This document shows positions 8,392-16,076 of a stretch of DNA of 40,092 bases, one piece after another. The notes under the pieces are model-generated. The model saw nothing but the letters and a program-made list of their open reading frames with translations, made no database searches and was not told where the DNA came from. The stretch comes from DASUGM01 sp036274055. Lineage in GTDB: Bacteria; Acidobacteriota; Vicinamibacteria; Vicinamibacterales; SCN-69-37. The translations under genes and the position numbers were made by a program. The stretch covers positions 1-40,092 of the forward strand of contig DASUGM010000221.1 in NCBI GenBank assembly GCA_036274055.1, given 5' to 3'. Within the stretch, counting starts at the first letter, position 1; every line of letters begins with the position of its first letter.

Positions 8392-10197
8392 CTATCGTCG
8401 CTTCAGATCCTTGATCAGCGCTTCGCCTTCCTTGATCGTGACGCGCTCGGCCCGTGCAACCAGCGTGTCCAGAAACGCCGGGTCGCGCCATTGTCCGGCC
8501 AGCGCGTCGGTGCTGATGAAGTAGTAGTCGCCAGGCGGCAGTGTCGGAATGCGGTACTGCCCATCTGTGTCTGGCCGAACGCCGGTGGTACGACGCGTGC
8601 TCGTCCAGAGGGTGCGGTCGGTTGAGAAGGCAATCACGTAGCCGTCGCTGGTCGTGACGTTGGCAGCATTGCGGACGAAGCCCGTAACCTCGGCGCGCCT
8701 GCTCGCCAGCGTGATCACCGCGTCGGTGACGTCCCTGCCGGCGGTCAGCGTCAGCCACGAATCGAGCACATCGCGGCCGTCAACCATCAGGCTCGACGCG
8801 AACAGCGTCTTCGCATCGAAACCGATGACCTGGGCGACGTAGTCGCCGGGCAGAATCGCGGGAAGATCGAACCGGCCGTCCTCGCCGAACGACTGTCGTC
8901 TCGGAATGAAGGACGCCGGCGAGATCGGACGGAGCGGAATCAACACGATTGAATAACGTGAGAGTTCGCCGGCTCCGGAAGGCTCGCCGGCAGCGAGCTG
9001 TACTCGCCCGGCGAACCGCGGACCCGGCGCGAGCCGGACCTCGACGTCGTCGCGCGGCGTTCCCGATTCGACGACCAGCGGCACGTTGGCCGCCAGCGCC
9101 GGTTTTTCCGACGTCGGCCGCCGGAGCGCGTCAATCGTGTAGCGGCCTGCCGGAACGAATGAGAATCCGAACTCGCCGCGCTCGCCGGGCTCGGCGTTGA
9201 ACCGGCCCTCGAGGAATCCGCTCGAATCGTCCGCCGCCTTCAACAGGAGCTGCGTCGCCGCAACGTCGCCGTCGGGACCGCTGACCACGCCGCTGATGCG
9301 AGTCAGTGAGACCGGTTCCAGCCGCAGATCGATCGCGCTCCTGATCTCGGCGGCGCCCATGGTAATCACCGCCGCGCGCGCCGGCGTCGTCGCGGTCGGG
9401 TAGAACGTCGTGGCGTAGCCGCGAGCAGTGCCATCCGCATGAAGGACGACGGGCGCCGGCGACGATCCGACCAGCCGGACGGCGCGGCCGTCCGCGATCG
9501 GCAGCACCGCGTCAGTCGGGACGGTGCCGGGCGATTCCCGCGCCGCGGCGTCGGCGTCGAATCGCGCGAACTCTTCGACTGGAAAACTGCCTTCCGCGTA
9601 ACGCGGCACGATGCCGACGACGTACGAGCCCGGCGGGAGATTGGTCAGGCGGTAGGCACCGCGATCGTCGGTCTGATCGATCGAGAATCGCACGAAGCGC
9701 GGCGCGCCGCCGGAGACGTCGCGCAGGTACGCGCCCACCTCCACGCCCGGCATCGGATCGCCGTTGTCGTCGAGGACCGCGCCGGCAATCACCGCGCCGC
9801 GGCGCATTTTCAACCTCAAATCGAGATCCTGACCGTCAGCGATCGGGATCCACGAAAACGACACGTCTCCCGGCTCCGCGGTCGCCGAATAGCTGCCGAT
9901 GTACGCCGGATGCGAGGCGCTGACGCGAACCCGTCCTTTCGCAATGCCAAGCAGCCACGTACGACCGTTGCGATCGGTGATGCCGCTCCTCGTGAACGTG
10001 TTGGTGCCCGTTTCGACAACCGCCAGCACGTCCGCGCCCTTGACGGGCCGGCCGGTCGTTTCCGACACCACCGTCACCCGCACGGCGGCCGTCCCCGTCA
10101 TCGGCACGACCGTCGCGCCGGGCGGAGGTGGTGGCGGCGGAGGCGGCGGCAGTTGGGCGAAGAGCGCGCAGCTGAGAAGACACCAGAGCAGTGTCAT
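8392..10197 (-). CDS. Secreted carboxypeptidase-regulatory-like repeat protein (paralogue 5)
   Basis: A 601-residue protein beginning MTLLWCLLSCALFAQL, a short signal peptide, followed at once by a run of ten prolines. Repeat units follow: VRVTVVSETTGRPVKGADV with DRNGRTWLLGIAKG; AVIAGAVLDDNGDPMPGVEV with DDRGAYRLTNLPPGSY; and later a 'GVVSGPDGDV' unit. The C-terminal block has DGRDVLDSWLTLTAGRDV, VTGFVRNAANVTTSDG and GQWRDPAFLDTL, matching the other paralogues. As the 5'-most member of the minus-strand array it may be read first, but the element at 8129-8390 separates it from paralogue 4. No catalytic motif is seen; the role is unknown and export is inferred. Confidence 0.9.
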   Translation of the reverse strand: MTLLWCLLSCALFAQLPPPPPPPPPPGATVVPMTGTAAVRVTVVSETTGRPVKGADVLAVVETGTNTFTRSGITDRNGRTWLLGIAKGRVRVSASHPAYIGSYSATAEPGDVSFSWIPIADGQDLDLRLKMRRGAVIAGAVLDDNGDPMPGVEVGAYLRDVSGGAPRFVRFSIDQTDDRGAYRLTNLPPGSYVVGIVPRYAEGSFPVEEFARFDADAAARESPGTVPTDAVLPIADGRAVRLVGSSPAPVVLHADGTARGYATTFYPTATTPARAAVITMGAAEIRSAIDLRLEPVSLTRISGVVSGPDGDVAATQLLLKAADDSSGFLEGRFNAEPGERGEFGFSFVPAGRYTIDALRRPTSEKPALAANVPLVVESGTPRDDVEVRLAPGPRFAGRVQLAAGEPSGAGELSRYSIVLIPLRPISPASFIPRRQSFGEDGRFDLPAILPGDYVAQVIGFDAKTLFASSLMVDGRDVLDSWLTLTAGRDVTDAVITLASRRAEVTGFVRNAANVTTSDGYVIAFSTDRTLWTSTRRTTGVRPDTDGQYRIPTLPPGDYYFISTDALAGQWRDPAFLDTLVARAERVTIKEGEALIKDLKRR

Positions 10198-10201
10198 AGA
10201 T

Positions 10202-10297
10202 GGCTCAAGGCTCAGGGCTCATGGCTCGGTAACAAGAGATCGACACCCTGAGCTCGGTTGGACACCGAGCCGTGAGCCTTGAGTCCTGAGCCCTGTT
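10202..10297. repeat. Heptamer array with inverted arms, word GGCTCAN
   Basis: The left arm (10202-10231) is a near-perfect 7-bp array, GGCTCAA GGCTCAG GGCTCAT GGCTCGG. The right arm (about 10263-10296) is its complement, GAGCCGT GAGCCTT GAGTCCT GAGCCCT. The two can fold into a long imperfect stem with a loop of about 30 bases. The array lies between the stop of the BON-domain gene (10323, minus) and the start of paralogue 5, so it is at the 3' end of the BON transcript. The same word recurs at 34576-34780. Confidence 0.82.
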
Positions 10298-10322
10298 AGA
10301 CCCCGCTCCCGTCGAGTTGGCG

Positions 10323-10838
10323 CTACTTGTCGAGCTTGAGCTGATTGCTGACGCTCAGCGCCCCGTCAACCTGCGCGAGCGAGTAGGCGAGCATGCGTTC
10401 GACGTCGGAATTCACCCGCCCGGTCAGCGTCACCCGGCCGCGCTCGACGACGATGTGGATCGGCGGATTGGCCATCGACGCGTATTGCCAGAACGATGGA
10501 TGGCCGTAGATCACGCGCGCCAGTGTGACGCGCAGTTTCTGATCGGTCTGCGACACCGGCAGGACGCCGATCTCGTTGACGACGGCACGCACGCCGTCGA
10601 TCTTAGCGATCCGCGCGCCGATGTCGTCGCGCTTGAAGGGCATGGTCACGCGGCCGGTGAGCGTCACCGACCGCCCGGTCACCGAGACGTTGACGTCGTC
10701 GAAGATGCTGAAGTGAACGTAGCCGCGAACCGAATCCGAGACGAGCGCCGCGAGATCGGTGTCACCGATCTGCGCCAACACGCGCGACGGCGCGGCCGTC
10801 AGGGCCAGAGCAAAGAACAGAACCAGGATAGTGCGCAT
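10323..10838 (-). CDS. Exported BON-domain protein
   Basis: A 171-residue protein starting MRTILVLFFALALTAAPSRV, a signal peptide cleaved near LAQ. Two BON (OsmY/nodulation) modules follow: one around residues 30-95 with VNVSVTGRSVTLTGRVTMPF then IDGVRAVVNEI, and one around 100-168 with IHIVVERGRVTLTGRVNSD then DGALSVSNQLKL. The repeated 'G.VTLTG.V' and 'V..V.N.' patterns are the BON hallmarks. BON domains are thought to bind phospholipid surfaces or mediate periplasmic envelope interactions. The length suits a two-BON periplasmic protein such as OsmY. It is co-oriented with the downstream secreted-protein array, separated from it by the GGCTCAN array. The 170-base gap upstream (10839-11009) shows no other gene. 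Confidence 0.88.
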   Translation of the reverse strand: MRTILVLFFALALTAAPSRVLAQIGDTDLAALVSDSVRGYVHFSIFDDVNVSVTGRSVTLTGRVTMPFKRDDIGARIAKIDGVRAVVNEIGVLPVSQTDQKLRVTLARVIYGHPSFWQYASMANPPIHIVVERGRVTLTGRVNSDVERMLAYSLAQVDGALSVSNQLKLDK

Positions 10839-11009
10839 GTTTGCCGCGAGCGGACGCAGGCATCTGGCCCAACAAAGAGCAAAGACAATGCCAAGGTGCA
10901 GCGGTGGGGGACGGGGGTCGAGTCGGCATTTATGGCCTGAATTTACGGTTCTTGGCTGAGTTTCGAGGACAGGCGGCGGCCGAAAGCAGGACAGCGTCCG
11001 CTGCCCGGA

Positions 11010-11747
11010 CTAGAGCGCGACGATCGTCGCGACGCCGAGCCCGATGAGCGCGATCTGCCGCACCGCGCTGCTGTCGAGATGGCCGCGGTGCAGCGTCGGG
11101 ATCAGATCCGCCATCGCGACGTAGAGAAAATTACCCGCCGCAAACGAGAGCACGTACGGCAGCACTGCCGGCGCGCTGCCGCCGAAGTTCAACATCGCCG
11201 CCGCGCCGAGCAAGCCGCCGATCGCCGAGGTGAGATTGAGCAGCAGCGCCCGCGCGCGCGTGTGGCCGGCAGCCAGCAGGATCGCGAAGTCGCCGGCTTC
11301 CTGCGGAATCTCGTGGGCCGCGACCGCCAGCGCCGTAGTGAGGCCGAGCGGCAATGACACCAGCGTCGCGGCTGCGATCACGACGCCGTCGACGAAGGTG
11401 TGAATGGCGTCGCCGACGATAACGAGTGTGGCCGTGCTCTTGTGCGCTTCGCAGCTGCCGTCTTCGTCATGGCAGTGCCGCCACAACACGAGCTTCTCGA
11501 GAATGAAGAAGGTCATGATGCCGGCGAGCAGCGCGCCGAGCGCGCGTGGCGGCGCGATGCTCTCGAGCGCCTGCGGGACGAGCCCGAGCAGCGCGGCGCC
11601 CAGGAGCGTGCCCACCGCATATGACACCAGCCACGGCACCACGCGGCTGCGAATGTCGGAATGGACGACCAGGAGAATCGATGCGACCAGCAGACCGCCG
11701 ACGCTCCCGACGACGGACAGCAGGAGCGCGGTCAACGAAGCGGACAC
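11010..11747 (-). CDS. ZIP-family metal transporter
   Basis: A 245-residue polytopic membrane protein starting at a GTG, MSASLTALLLSVVGSVGGLL. It has about eight hydrophobic segments. A cytosolic His/Cys/acid loop (HCHDEDGSCEAH, about residues 91-102) precedes GDAIHTFVDG (112-121, the ZIP TM4 H..xD pattern) and HEIPQEAGD (145-153, the TM5 HExP site). These residues form the metal-conducting site of the SLC39/ZIP family; the order HEIP-x-E-x-GDF is closest to the LIV-1/KE4-type branch, with Gln in place of the second His. It probably imports or redistributes Zn, Fe or Mn across the inner membrane; substrate cannot be read from sequence. It is the last gene of the TonB-FxLYD-VWFA-ZIP operon, 9 bases after the VWFA stop. 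Confidence 0.88.
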   Translation of the reverse strand: MSASLTALLLSVVGSVGGLLVASILLVVHSDIRSRVVPWLVSYAVGTLLGAALLGLVPQALESIAPPRALGALLAGIMTFFILEKLVLWRHCHDEDGSCEAHKSTATLVIVGDAIHTFVDGVVIAAATLVSLPLGLTTALAVAAHEIPQEAGDFAILLAAGHTRARALLLNLTSAIGGLLGAAAMLNFGGSAPAVLPYVLSFAAGNFLYVAMADLIPTLHRGHLDSSAVRQIALIGLGVATIVAL

Positions 11748-11756
11748 GCGCTGAGT

Positions 11757-12797
11757 CTACGACGAGATGAACCCCTTGCGAGCGCGAATGGTCAGGTTCC
11801 CCGGCTTCTTGAGCCTGACCTCGATCGTGTGCCAGCGCCCGTCTTTGGGAGCCGATGATGTGTAGCCGATGAAGTACTGACGGCTGAGTTCGTCGGCGAT
11901 GCCGGCCGTCGCCGGTGCCAGGTCGTTGGGCGACACGATGATCTCCGTCCGTCCGCCGCTGTCGTCGGTGATCGCGCGCAGCGCGTCGGCGTTCATGCGA
12001 TCGCTCGAGCTGCCGCGATGTGGCGGCGCCGGCGGCGGCGTTCTGGTCGCGGGCGGTGCCGGCGGCGGCGCCTTGCCCGGGAACGGCGACGGCGAGTACA
12101 CCGGCTTCGAGGTGGCCTGCGGCGGCGAGTATGTCTGCGTCGGATTGCCCGACGCGTCGATGCCGATCGCGTAGACGAGCACTTCGCTCTCGCGGATCAT
12201 CTGCCGCACGTCGTCGACGCGCAGCCGGCTGTTCTGATCGTTGCCGTCCGAGATCACGACCAGCGCTTTCTTGCGCCGCGTGCCTTTCTGCGCCAGCGGC
12301 ACCGCTTCGGCGACCGTATCGTAAATGGCCGTCCCGCCGGACGGCCGGACGGTGCCCAGCGCGCGGCCGACTGCCTGACGATCGCTGGTCCAGTTCGAAA
12401 CCAGCTCCGGCCGTGAATCAAAGCGGTAGAGAAACACTTCGTCGTTGGCGCCGAGCAGGTCGTAGAGGAAGCGATTGAGTGCGGCCTGCGCGGCGGCGAT
12501 TTTCTCGCCGGCCATGCTGCCGCTGGTATCGAGCGCGATGCCGAGGCTGACCGGCACACGCTCCGAATCGAACTGCTGGATGGGCTGCGGCTTGCCGTCT
12601 TCGTAGACGGTGAAGTCGTCGGCCTTGAGACTCGGTACGAAGCGGCCGTGCTCGTCGGTCACCGTCGCGGTGACGTTGATCAATTCAACGCCGGTGCGGA
12701 ACGAAAAGCCCTGCCCGGTCGGTTTCTCCTGCGCGTGCGTGGTGACGACGACGGCGGAAGCGGCCAGCGCGGCAATGACGGCAATCTTGCGCAGCAT
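11757..12797 (-). CDS. VWFA-domain protein, acidobacterial VWFA-related type
   Basis: The frame is open to 13142, but the ATG at 12797 gives the signal peptide MLRKIAVIAALAASAVVV and lies 4 bases from the preceding stop, so that start is chosen (346 residues). An N-terminal beta-rich segment (VELINVTATVTDEHGRFVP, DFTVYEDGKPQPIQQF, about 37-77) is followed by a von Willebrand factor A domain. Its MIDAS motif DTSGS lies at 90-94; TAIYDTVAEAV and a later ALVVISDGNDQNS strand are also present. A Pro-rich insert precedes the C-terminal RQYFIGYTSSAP and KPGNLTIRARKGF. This arrangement is that of the VWFA-related family common in Acidobacteria. It is probably exported and metal-ion dependent in ligand binding; partner unknown. 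It is the third gene of a four-gene operon. Confidence 0.9.
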   Translation of the reverse strand: MLRKIAVIAALAASAVVVTTHAQEKPTGQGFSFRTGVELINVTATVTDEHGRFVPSLKADDFTVYEDGKPQPIQQFDSERVPVSLGIALDTSGSMAGEKIAAAQAALNRFLYDLLGANDEVFLYRFDSRPELVSNWTSDRQAVGRALGTVRPSGGTAIYDTVAEAVPLAQKGTRRKKALVVISDGNDQNSRLRVDDVRQMIRESEVLVYAIGIDASGNPTQTYSPPQATSKPVYSPSPFPGKAPPPAPPATRTPPPAPPHRGSSSDRMNADALRAITDDSGGRTEIIVSPNDLAPATAGIADELSRQYFIGYTSSAPKDGRWHTIEVRLKKPGNLTIRARKGFISS

Positions 12798-12801
12798 GTT
12801 C

Positions 12802-13716
12802 TTACCCTTCGCGGCGACGCGCTGAGATCGGGTTGACCGCCGGCTCCGGCGCCGGCTCGCTGTCGGGAGTGACCGTGTCGGCGGTCGTGCCCGCCGGCGA
12901 CTGTCCTCGTCGATCCACGTGCTGCACGACCGTGCCGTCGTCATGGCGGAAACCGACGCGGTAGCGTGTGACCGCGCCGGCGTCAGGCACCCGGACGCTG
13001 AACGACGACTCGCCGCCAGGGTGCGCGACGCTGTTTTCGAGCGTCGCCCGGCCGCCAGCGAAGTAGCGGCCGGTTTCGTCGAAGAGATAGACCACGACGA
13101 CGATGCCGTTTTGCGGCTCACCGTCCAGCGGATTCTGGACAAAGCCGGTGACGGTGAAGCTGCCGTCGGTGCCCGCGGCGTGACGCAGCGATAGCAACTC
13201 GAGCGGCTGGGGTTCAGTGCCGGTGACGGTCGCGGCTTCGCGACGCGTCGCCTCGACTGCGGCGACCACTTCGGGCGACTTCAACGCGTACGCCGTCGCG
13301 ATGCAGGCCGCCATCACCAGGGCGACCGCCGCGACGGCCATCCATCGTCGAGCCGCTGCGCCCGGTGTCGCTGCGCCTTCGAACATCGGTTCGACCGGCA
13401 CCGATCGGCCGCGCGCGCTGCGAATCGGAATGTTGTCTTCGTCGATTGATGCGACGGACCCGCGCTGCAACGCGAGATCCCAGTTGTCTTCTTCCTGAAT
13501 TTCGATTGGCGCCGGGACTTCGATTTCCTCGATTCGTTCTTCGACGCGATCCGCCATTGCGTCATCCGGCTCCGATCCGAAAGCGAGCGCCTCGAGCGCT
13601 TCGACCCGCGCGGCGCGCCGGGCGCGCTTCTCGCGCATCAGCTTCCAGGCAATCGCCGACATCGTCGCTGCCATGAGCAGCGACGCGATCGTGACGGTGA
13701 CCAGCATTACGTCCAT
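12802..13716 (-). CDS. Two-TM protein with C-terminal FxLYD-like domain
   Basis: The frame runs up to 13803, but the upstream part is an Arg-rich shadow. The ATG at 13716 starts MDVMLVTVTIASLLMAATM and lies 5 bases after the TonB stop (304 residues). A first TM (about 3-25) is followed by a basic then very acidic cytoplasmic stretch (VEERIEEIEVPAPIEIQEED). A second TM lies at about 120-145 (WMAVAAVALVMAACIATAYAL). The outer C-terminal domain has GSFTVTGFVQNPLDGEPQNG, VVVVYLFDETGRYFAG and GGESSFSVRVP, the strand pattern of FxLYD domains. No enzyme motif is seen. The position between a TonB-like and a VWFA protein suggests an envelope complex component. Confidence 0.78.
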   Translation of the reverse strand: MDVMLVTVTIASLLMAATMSAIAWKLMREKRARRAARVEALEALAFGSEPDDAMADRVEERIEEIEVPAPIEIQEEDNWDLALQRGSVASIDEDNIPIRSARGRSVPVEPMFEGAATPGAAARRWMAVAAVALVMAACIATAYALKSPEVVAAVEATRREAATVTGTEPQPLELLSLRHAAGTDGSFTVTGFVQNPLDGEPQNGIVVVVYLFDETGRYFAGGRATLENSVAHPGGESSFSVRVPDAGAVTRYRVGFRHDDGTVVQHVDRRGQSPAGTTADTVTPDSEPAPEPAVNPISARRREG

Positions 13717-13721
13717 GGCCC

Positions 13722-14831
13722 TTACCTCAACTTGAATTCCACGGAGACTTCGACGACGACGTCGACGGCGCCGCCCTGGCGTCGCGCCGGTGTGAAACGC
13801 CACTGCTTCACGGCGTCGAGCGCTTTCTGATCCAAACCGGCGCCGAGACTTCTCAGGACGCGCATGTTGCCGACCTTGCCGTCCTGCTGCACGACGATCT
13901 CGAGCACGACGTCGCCTTCGATGGCGCGACGTCGCGCGTCGTCGGTGTATGTCGGCCGCACTTCGTGCAGCAGTGTCGGCGGAGTGATGCCGCTGCCCGG
14001 CTGAAATGGCCCGCCGCCAGTTCCGCCGCCTGAACCTGGCCCGATGCCGCCGCCCGATCCGGGCCCGAGACCGGCACCGGTCCCGGTGCCGACGCCGCCG
14101 CCGGTGCCCGGTCCAGCGCTCGGCGGCGCGGGTTTGGCGTTGGGCAACCCCGCCGCGTCGACGGCATCGGCAGCGACTTGCACCACCGGCGCCTGCACGG
14201 TCGGCGTCGGCGGCGCTGGTGGTTTCGGCGGCGCGACGACAACCGGATCAATGCGCGGCGGATCGACGGGACGAGGCCGGGGAGGCACCAGAGGGCGCGG
14301 CGGCGGCGGAGTTCGTCGCGGCGGCGGAACCGGGCTCGACACCTTCTTGATCTTCGGCGCTTCGATCCTGGCGGGGGACGGGGGTGCGGCCATCTTCAGC
14401 CCACCGCCGCCTCCGCCGCCACCCGGGCCTGGCAGCGCCTGGAAGACGAGCTTGATCGCCTCCGGCTTGTCGACGATTTCCTCGCTGTCCGCGGCGCGAA
14501 GCAAACCGAGCGCTGCGGCCAGCAGAAACAACGCCAGGAACGCGACATGCAGCCCGCCGGAGATCGCGAGTGACAACGCGCCGCGACGTCGGGGCGGCGG
14601 CGCAAGGTGAAGCGGGGCGCGGCTGGCGTCGGCGAGGCTTCCGCGCCCGGTCAGGTACCGGACCAGGCGTGCGGCTTCGTCGGCGACGACGAACTCGCCA
14701 AACGCGACCACCTGTCCGCCCTCGATGAGCCTGCGGACGTCGCCGGCCGGGACGCCGGCGGCCTCGGCAATTTCCTGCGCAGAGAACAATTCAAACGGTT
14801 GGAGCCCGATGACCCGGGCAGCGGCCTGCAT
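13722..14831 (-). CDS. TonB-family protein with N-terminal helix-turn-helix-like domain
   Basis: A 369-residue protein; the ATG at 14831 is used, although a GTG two codons earlier (14837) is equally possible and no clear ribosome site decides. The N-terminus (about 15-60) reads FSAQEIAEAAGVPAGDVRRL then GQVVAFGEFVV, which resembles an excisionase/MerR-like helix-turn-helix followed by a wing. A single TM (about 85-110, LHVAFLALFLLAAALGLL) leads to a long Pro/Arg- and Gly-rich spacer with GGGGGGGG and GPGSGG runs. The C-terminal TonB domain (about 285-369) has RPTYTDDARRRAIEGDVVLE and KQWRFTPARRQGGAVDVVVE. TonB transmits proton-motive energy to outer-membrane receptors. No ExbB/ExbD is adjacent. 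It is the first gene of a four-gene operon. Confidence 0.86.
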   Translation of the reverse strand: MQAAARVIGLQPFELFSAQEIAEAAGVPAGDVRRLIEGGQVVAFGEFVVADEAARLVRYLTGRGSLADASRAPLHLAPPPRRRGALSLAISGGLHVAFLALFLLAAALGLLRAADSEEIVDKPEAIKLVFQALPGPGGGGGGGGLKMAAPPSPARIEAPKIKKVSSPVPPPRRTPPPPRPLVPPRPRPVDPPRIDPVVVAPPKPPAPPTPTVQAPVVQVAADAVDAAGLPNAKPAPPSAGPGTGGGVGTGTGAGLGPGSGGGIGPGSGGGTGGGPFQPGSGITPPTLLHEVRPTYTDDARRRAIEGDVVLEIVVQQDGKVGNMRVLRSLGAGLDQKALDAVKQWRFTPARRQGGAVDVVVEVSVEFKLR

Positions 14832-14885
14832 GGACACCCGTACTGACCCGGTTTTCGGCCGTTGGCGGTGTACTGTTTAGCCCTT

Positions 14886-15638
14886 ATGGCGATGATTGCG
14901 GTGATTACCGGCGCATCTTCCGGCATCGGCAAGGCGACGGCGCTGAGACTGGCGAGAGACTACGACGTGCTGGCGGTCGGCCGTGACGCCGCGGCGCTCG
15001 AGGCGGTGTGCGTGACGATCCGCGGTGACGGCGGACGGGCGACGCCGCTGGTGAGCGACGTCACCGGCCGCGCTTCGCCCGCGGCGATCGTTGCCCGCGC
15101 CACCGAACTGGGCGGCATTGACGCGCTGGTCAATGCGGCTGGCGTGATCGCATCGGGCGGAGTCGCTGAGACTACCGACGACGGGTGGGACGCGATGCTC
15201 GACGTCAACGTCCGCGCGCCGTTCCGGCTGCTTCGTGAGGCGGCGCCGCTGCTCGCGGCGCGCAAGGGCGCGGTCGTCAACGTCTCCAGCGTCGCCGGCG
15301 TGCGCGCGTTTCCAGGCCTGGTGTCGTACTGCGTCAGCAAGGCCGCGATCGATCAGCTGACGCGCTGCGCGGCGCTCGACTTCGCTGCGCAAGGGATTCG
15401 CGTCAATGCCGTCAATCCCGGCGTCGTCGTCACCAACCTTCATCGCCGGGGCGGCATGGACCCGGAAAAGTACGCCGGGTTTCTCGAGAAGTCGCGGACG
15501 ACGCACCCGCTCGGCCGCGCCGGCGCGCCGGAGGAGATCGCCGAGCTGATCGCGTTTCTCGTCTCGCCGGCTTCGGGGTGGATCACCGGCGACACGATCT
15601 CGATCGACGGCGGACGCCATCTGACGTGCCTGCGCTGA
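14886..15638 (+). CDS. SDR-family NAD(P)-dependent oxidoreductase
   Basis: A 250-residue short-chain dehydrogenase of normal length. It has the cofactor motif TGASSGIG (about 8-15), an NAAG motif (VNAAGVIASG), the catalytic Ser region NVSSVAG and the YCVSK motif for the Tyr/Lys pair. The NPG motif (VNAVNPGVVVTNL) and the C-terminal GWITGDTISIDGGRHL follow, the last typical of classical FabG-like SDRs. The reaction is reversible NAD(P)H-dependent reduction of a carbonyl; substrate not predictable. The ATG at 14886 is used (a second ATG lies at 14892). A TACTGT hexamer at 14871-14876, 9 bases upstream, could give a leaderless message. It is divergent from the TonB operon with about 54 bases between. 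Confidence 0.9.
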   Translation: MAMIAVITGASSGIGKATALRLARDYDVLAVGRDAAALEAVCVTIRGDGGRATPLVSDVTGRASPAAIVARATELGGIDALVNAAGVIASGGVAETTDDGWDAMLDVNVRAPFRLLREAAPLLAARKGAVVNVSSVAGVRAFPGLVSYCVSKAAIDQLTRCAALDFAAQGIRVNAVNPGVVVTNLHRRGGMDPEKYAGFLEKSRTTHPLGRAGAPEEIAELIAFLVSPASGWITGDTISIDGGRHLTCLR

Positions 15639-15669
15639 GTCGAGCACCCGTGTTCTTGGGGCGGGTGTC

Positions 15670-15707
15670 TTGCGTTTGTTATCGAATATCGATATCGTAG
15701 CGCGATA
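15670..15707 (+). promoter_or_regulatory. Promoter and palindromic operator of the PadR-permease pair
   Basis: A TTGCGT (15670-15675) and a TATCGT (15693-15698) are separated by 17 bases and can serve as -35 and -10. Superimposed is a dyad: the perfect palindrome ATATCGATAT at 15686-15695, with outer arms TATCG (15680-15684) and CGATA (15703-15707). PadR proteins commonly repress their own promoter through such AT-containing dyads, so autoregulation is inferred. Predicted transcription would start only a few bases before the ATG at 15710. Confidence 0.6.
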
Positions 15708-15709
15708 GC

Positions 15710-16054
15710 ATGAAGGACAAGGACGACAAGAAGTCGGCGGAGATGCTCAAGGGCACGCTCGATCTGCTGATCCTGCGGACGCTCGAGCTTCGTCCCCTGC
15801 ACGGCATCGCCATCGCCGATCGGATCAAGCAGGTCACCGCCGGCACCTTCGAGGTCGGTCCCGGCTCCTTGTTTCCGGCGCTGCACCGGCTCGAGCAGGG
15901 CGGCTGGATCCGCGGTGCCTGGGGCGCGTCCGATCGCGGACGGCGCGCGAAGTTCTACACGCTGACCTCGGCGGGCAGGAAGCAGCTGGCCGCGGAACGC
16001 AAACAGTGGTCGCGGATCGTTGCCGCCGTCGGCCAGGTGCTCGACTCGGCGTAG
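15710..16054 (+). CDS. PadR-family transcriptional regulator
   Basis: A 114-residue winged-helix protein of typical PadR length. It opens with a charged stretch MKDKDDKKSAEMLKGTLDLL and has ILRTLELRPLHGIAIADRI (helices 2-3), GSLFPALHRLEQGGWIRG (recognition helix and start of the wing) and AKFYTLTSAGRKQL (wing to last helix). PadR regulators repress adjacent genes and are often induced by small molecules or antimicrobials. The gene lies 22 bases before an ADOP permease, a pairing frequent in Acidobacteria. A dyad centred just upstream probably mediates its own control. There is no obvious Shine-Dalgarno sequence. Confidence 0.93.
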   Translation: MKDKDDKKSAEMLKGTLDLLILRTLELRPLHGIAIADRIKQVTAGTFEVGPGSLFPALHRLEQGGWIRGAWGASDRGRRAKFYTLTSAGRKQLAAERKQWSRIVAAVGQVLDSA

Positions 16055-16076
16055 CCTCCAGGAAACAGCGATCCAG

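Noticed and set aside
8120..8400. Insertion sequence with target duplication
   Set aside because: No matching flanks are seen next to any of the three copies and there is no transposase.
8139..8524. IRQSGN-type repeated peptide frames in the GATTGCC element
   Set aside because: The repetitive peptide follows from the DNA octamer, and the element lies between genes; no ribosome site.
10993..11004. Terminator at CAGCG-TC-CGCTG after the ZIP gene
   Set aside because: The stem is only five base pairs with a two-base loop and no T-run.
13716..13803. Upstream extension of the FxLYD-like gene
   Set aside because: It consists of Arg-rich residues in the TonB coding region; the ATG at 13716 gives the TM start and operon spacing.
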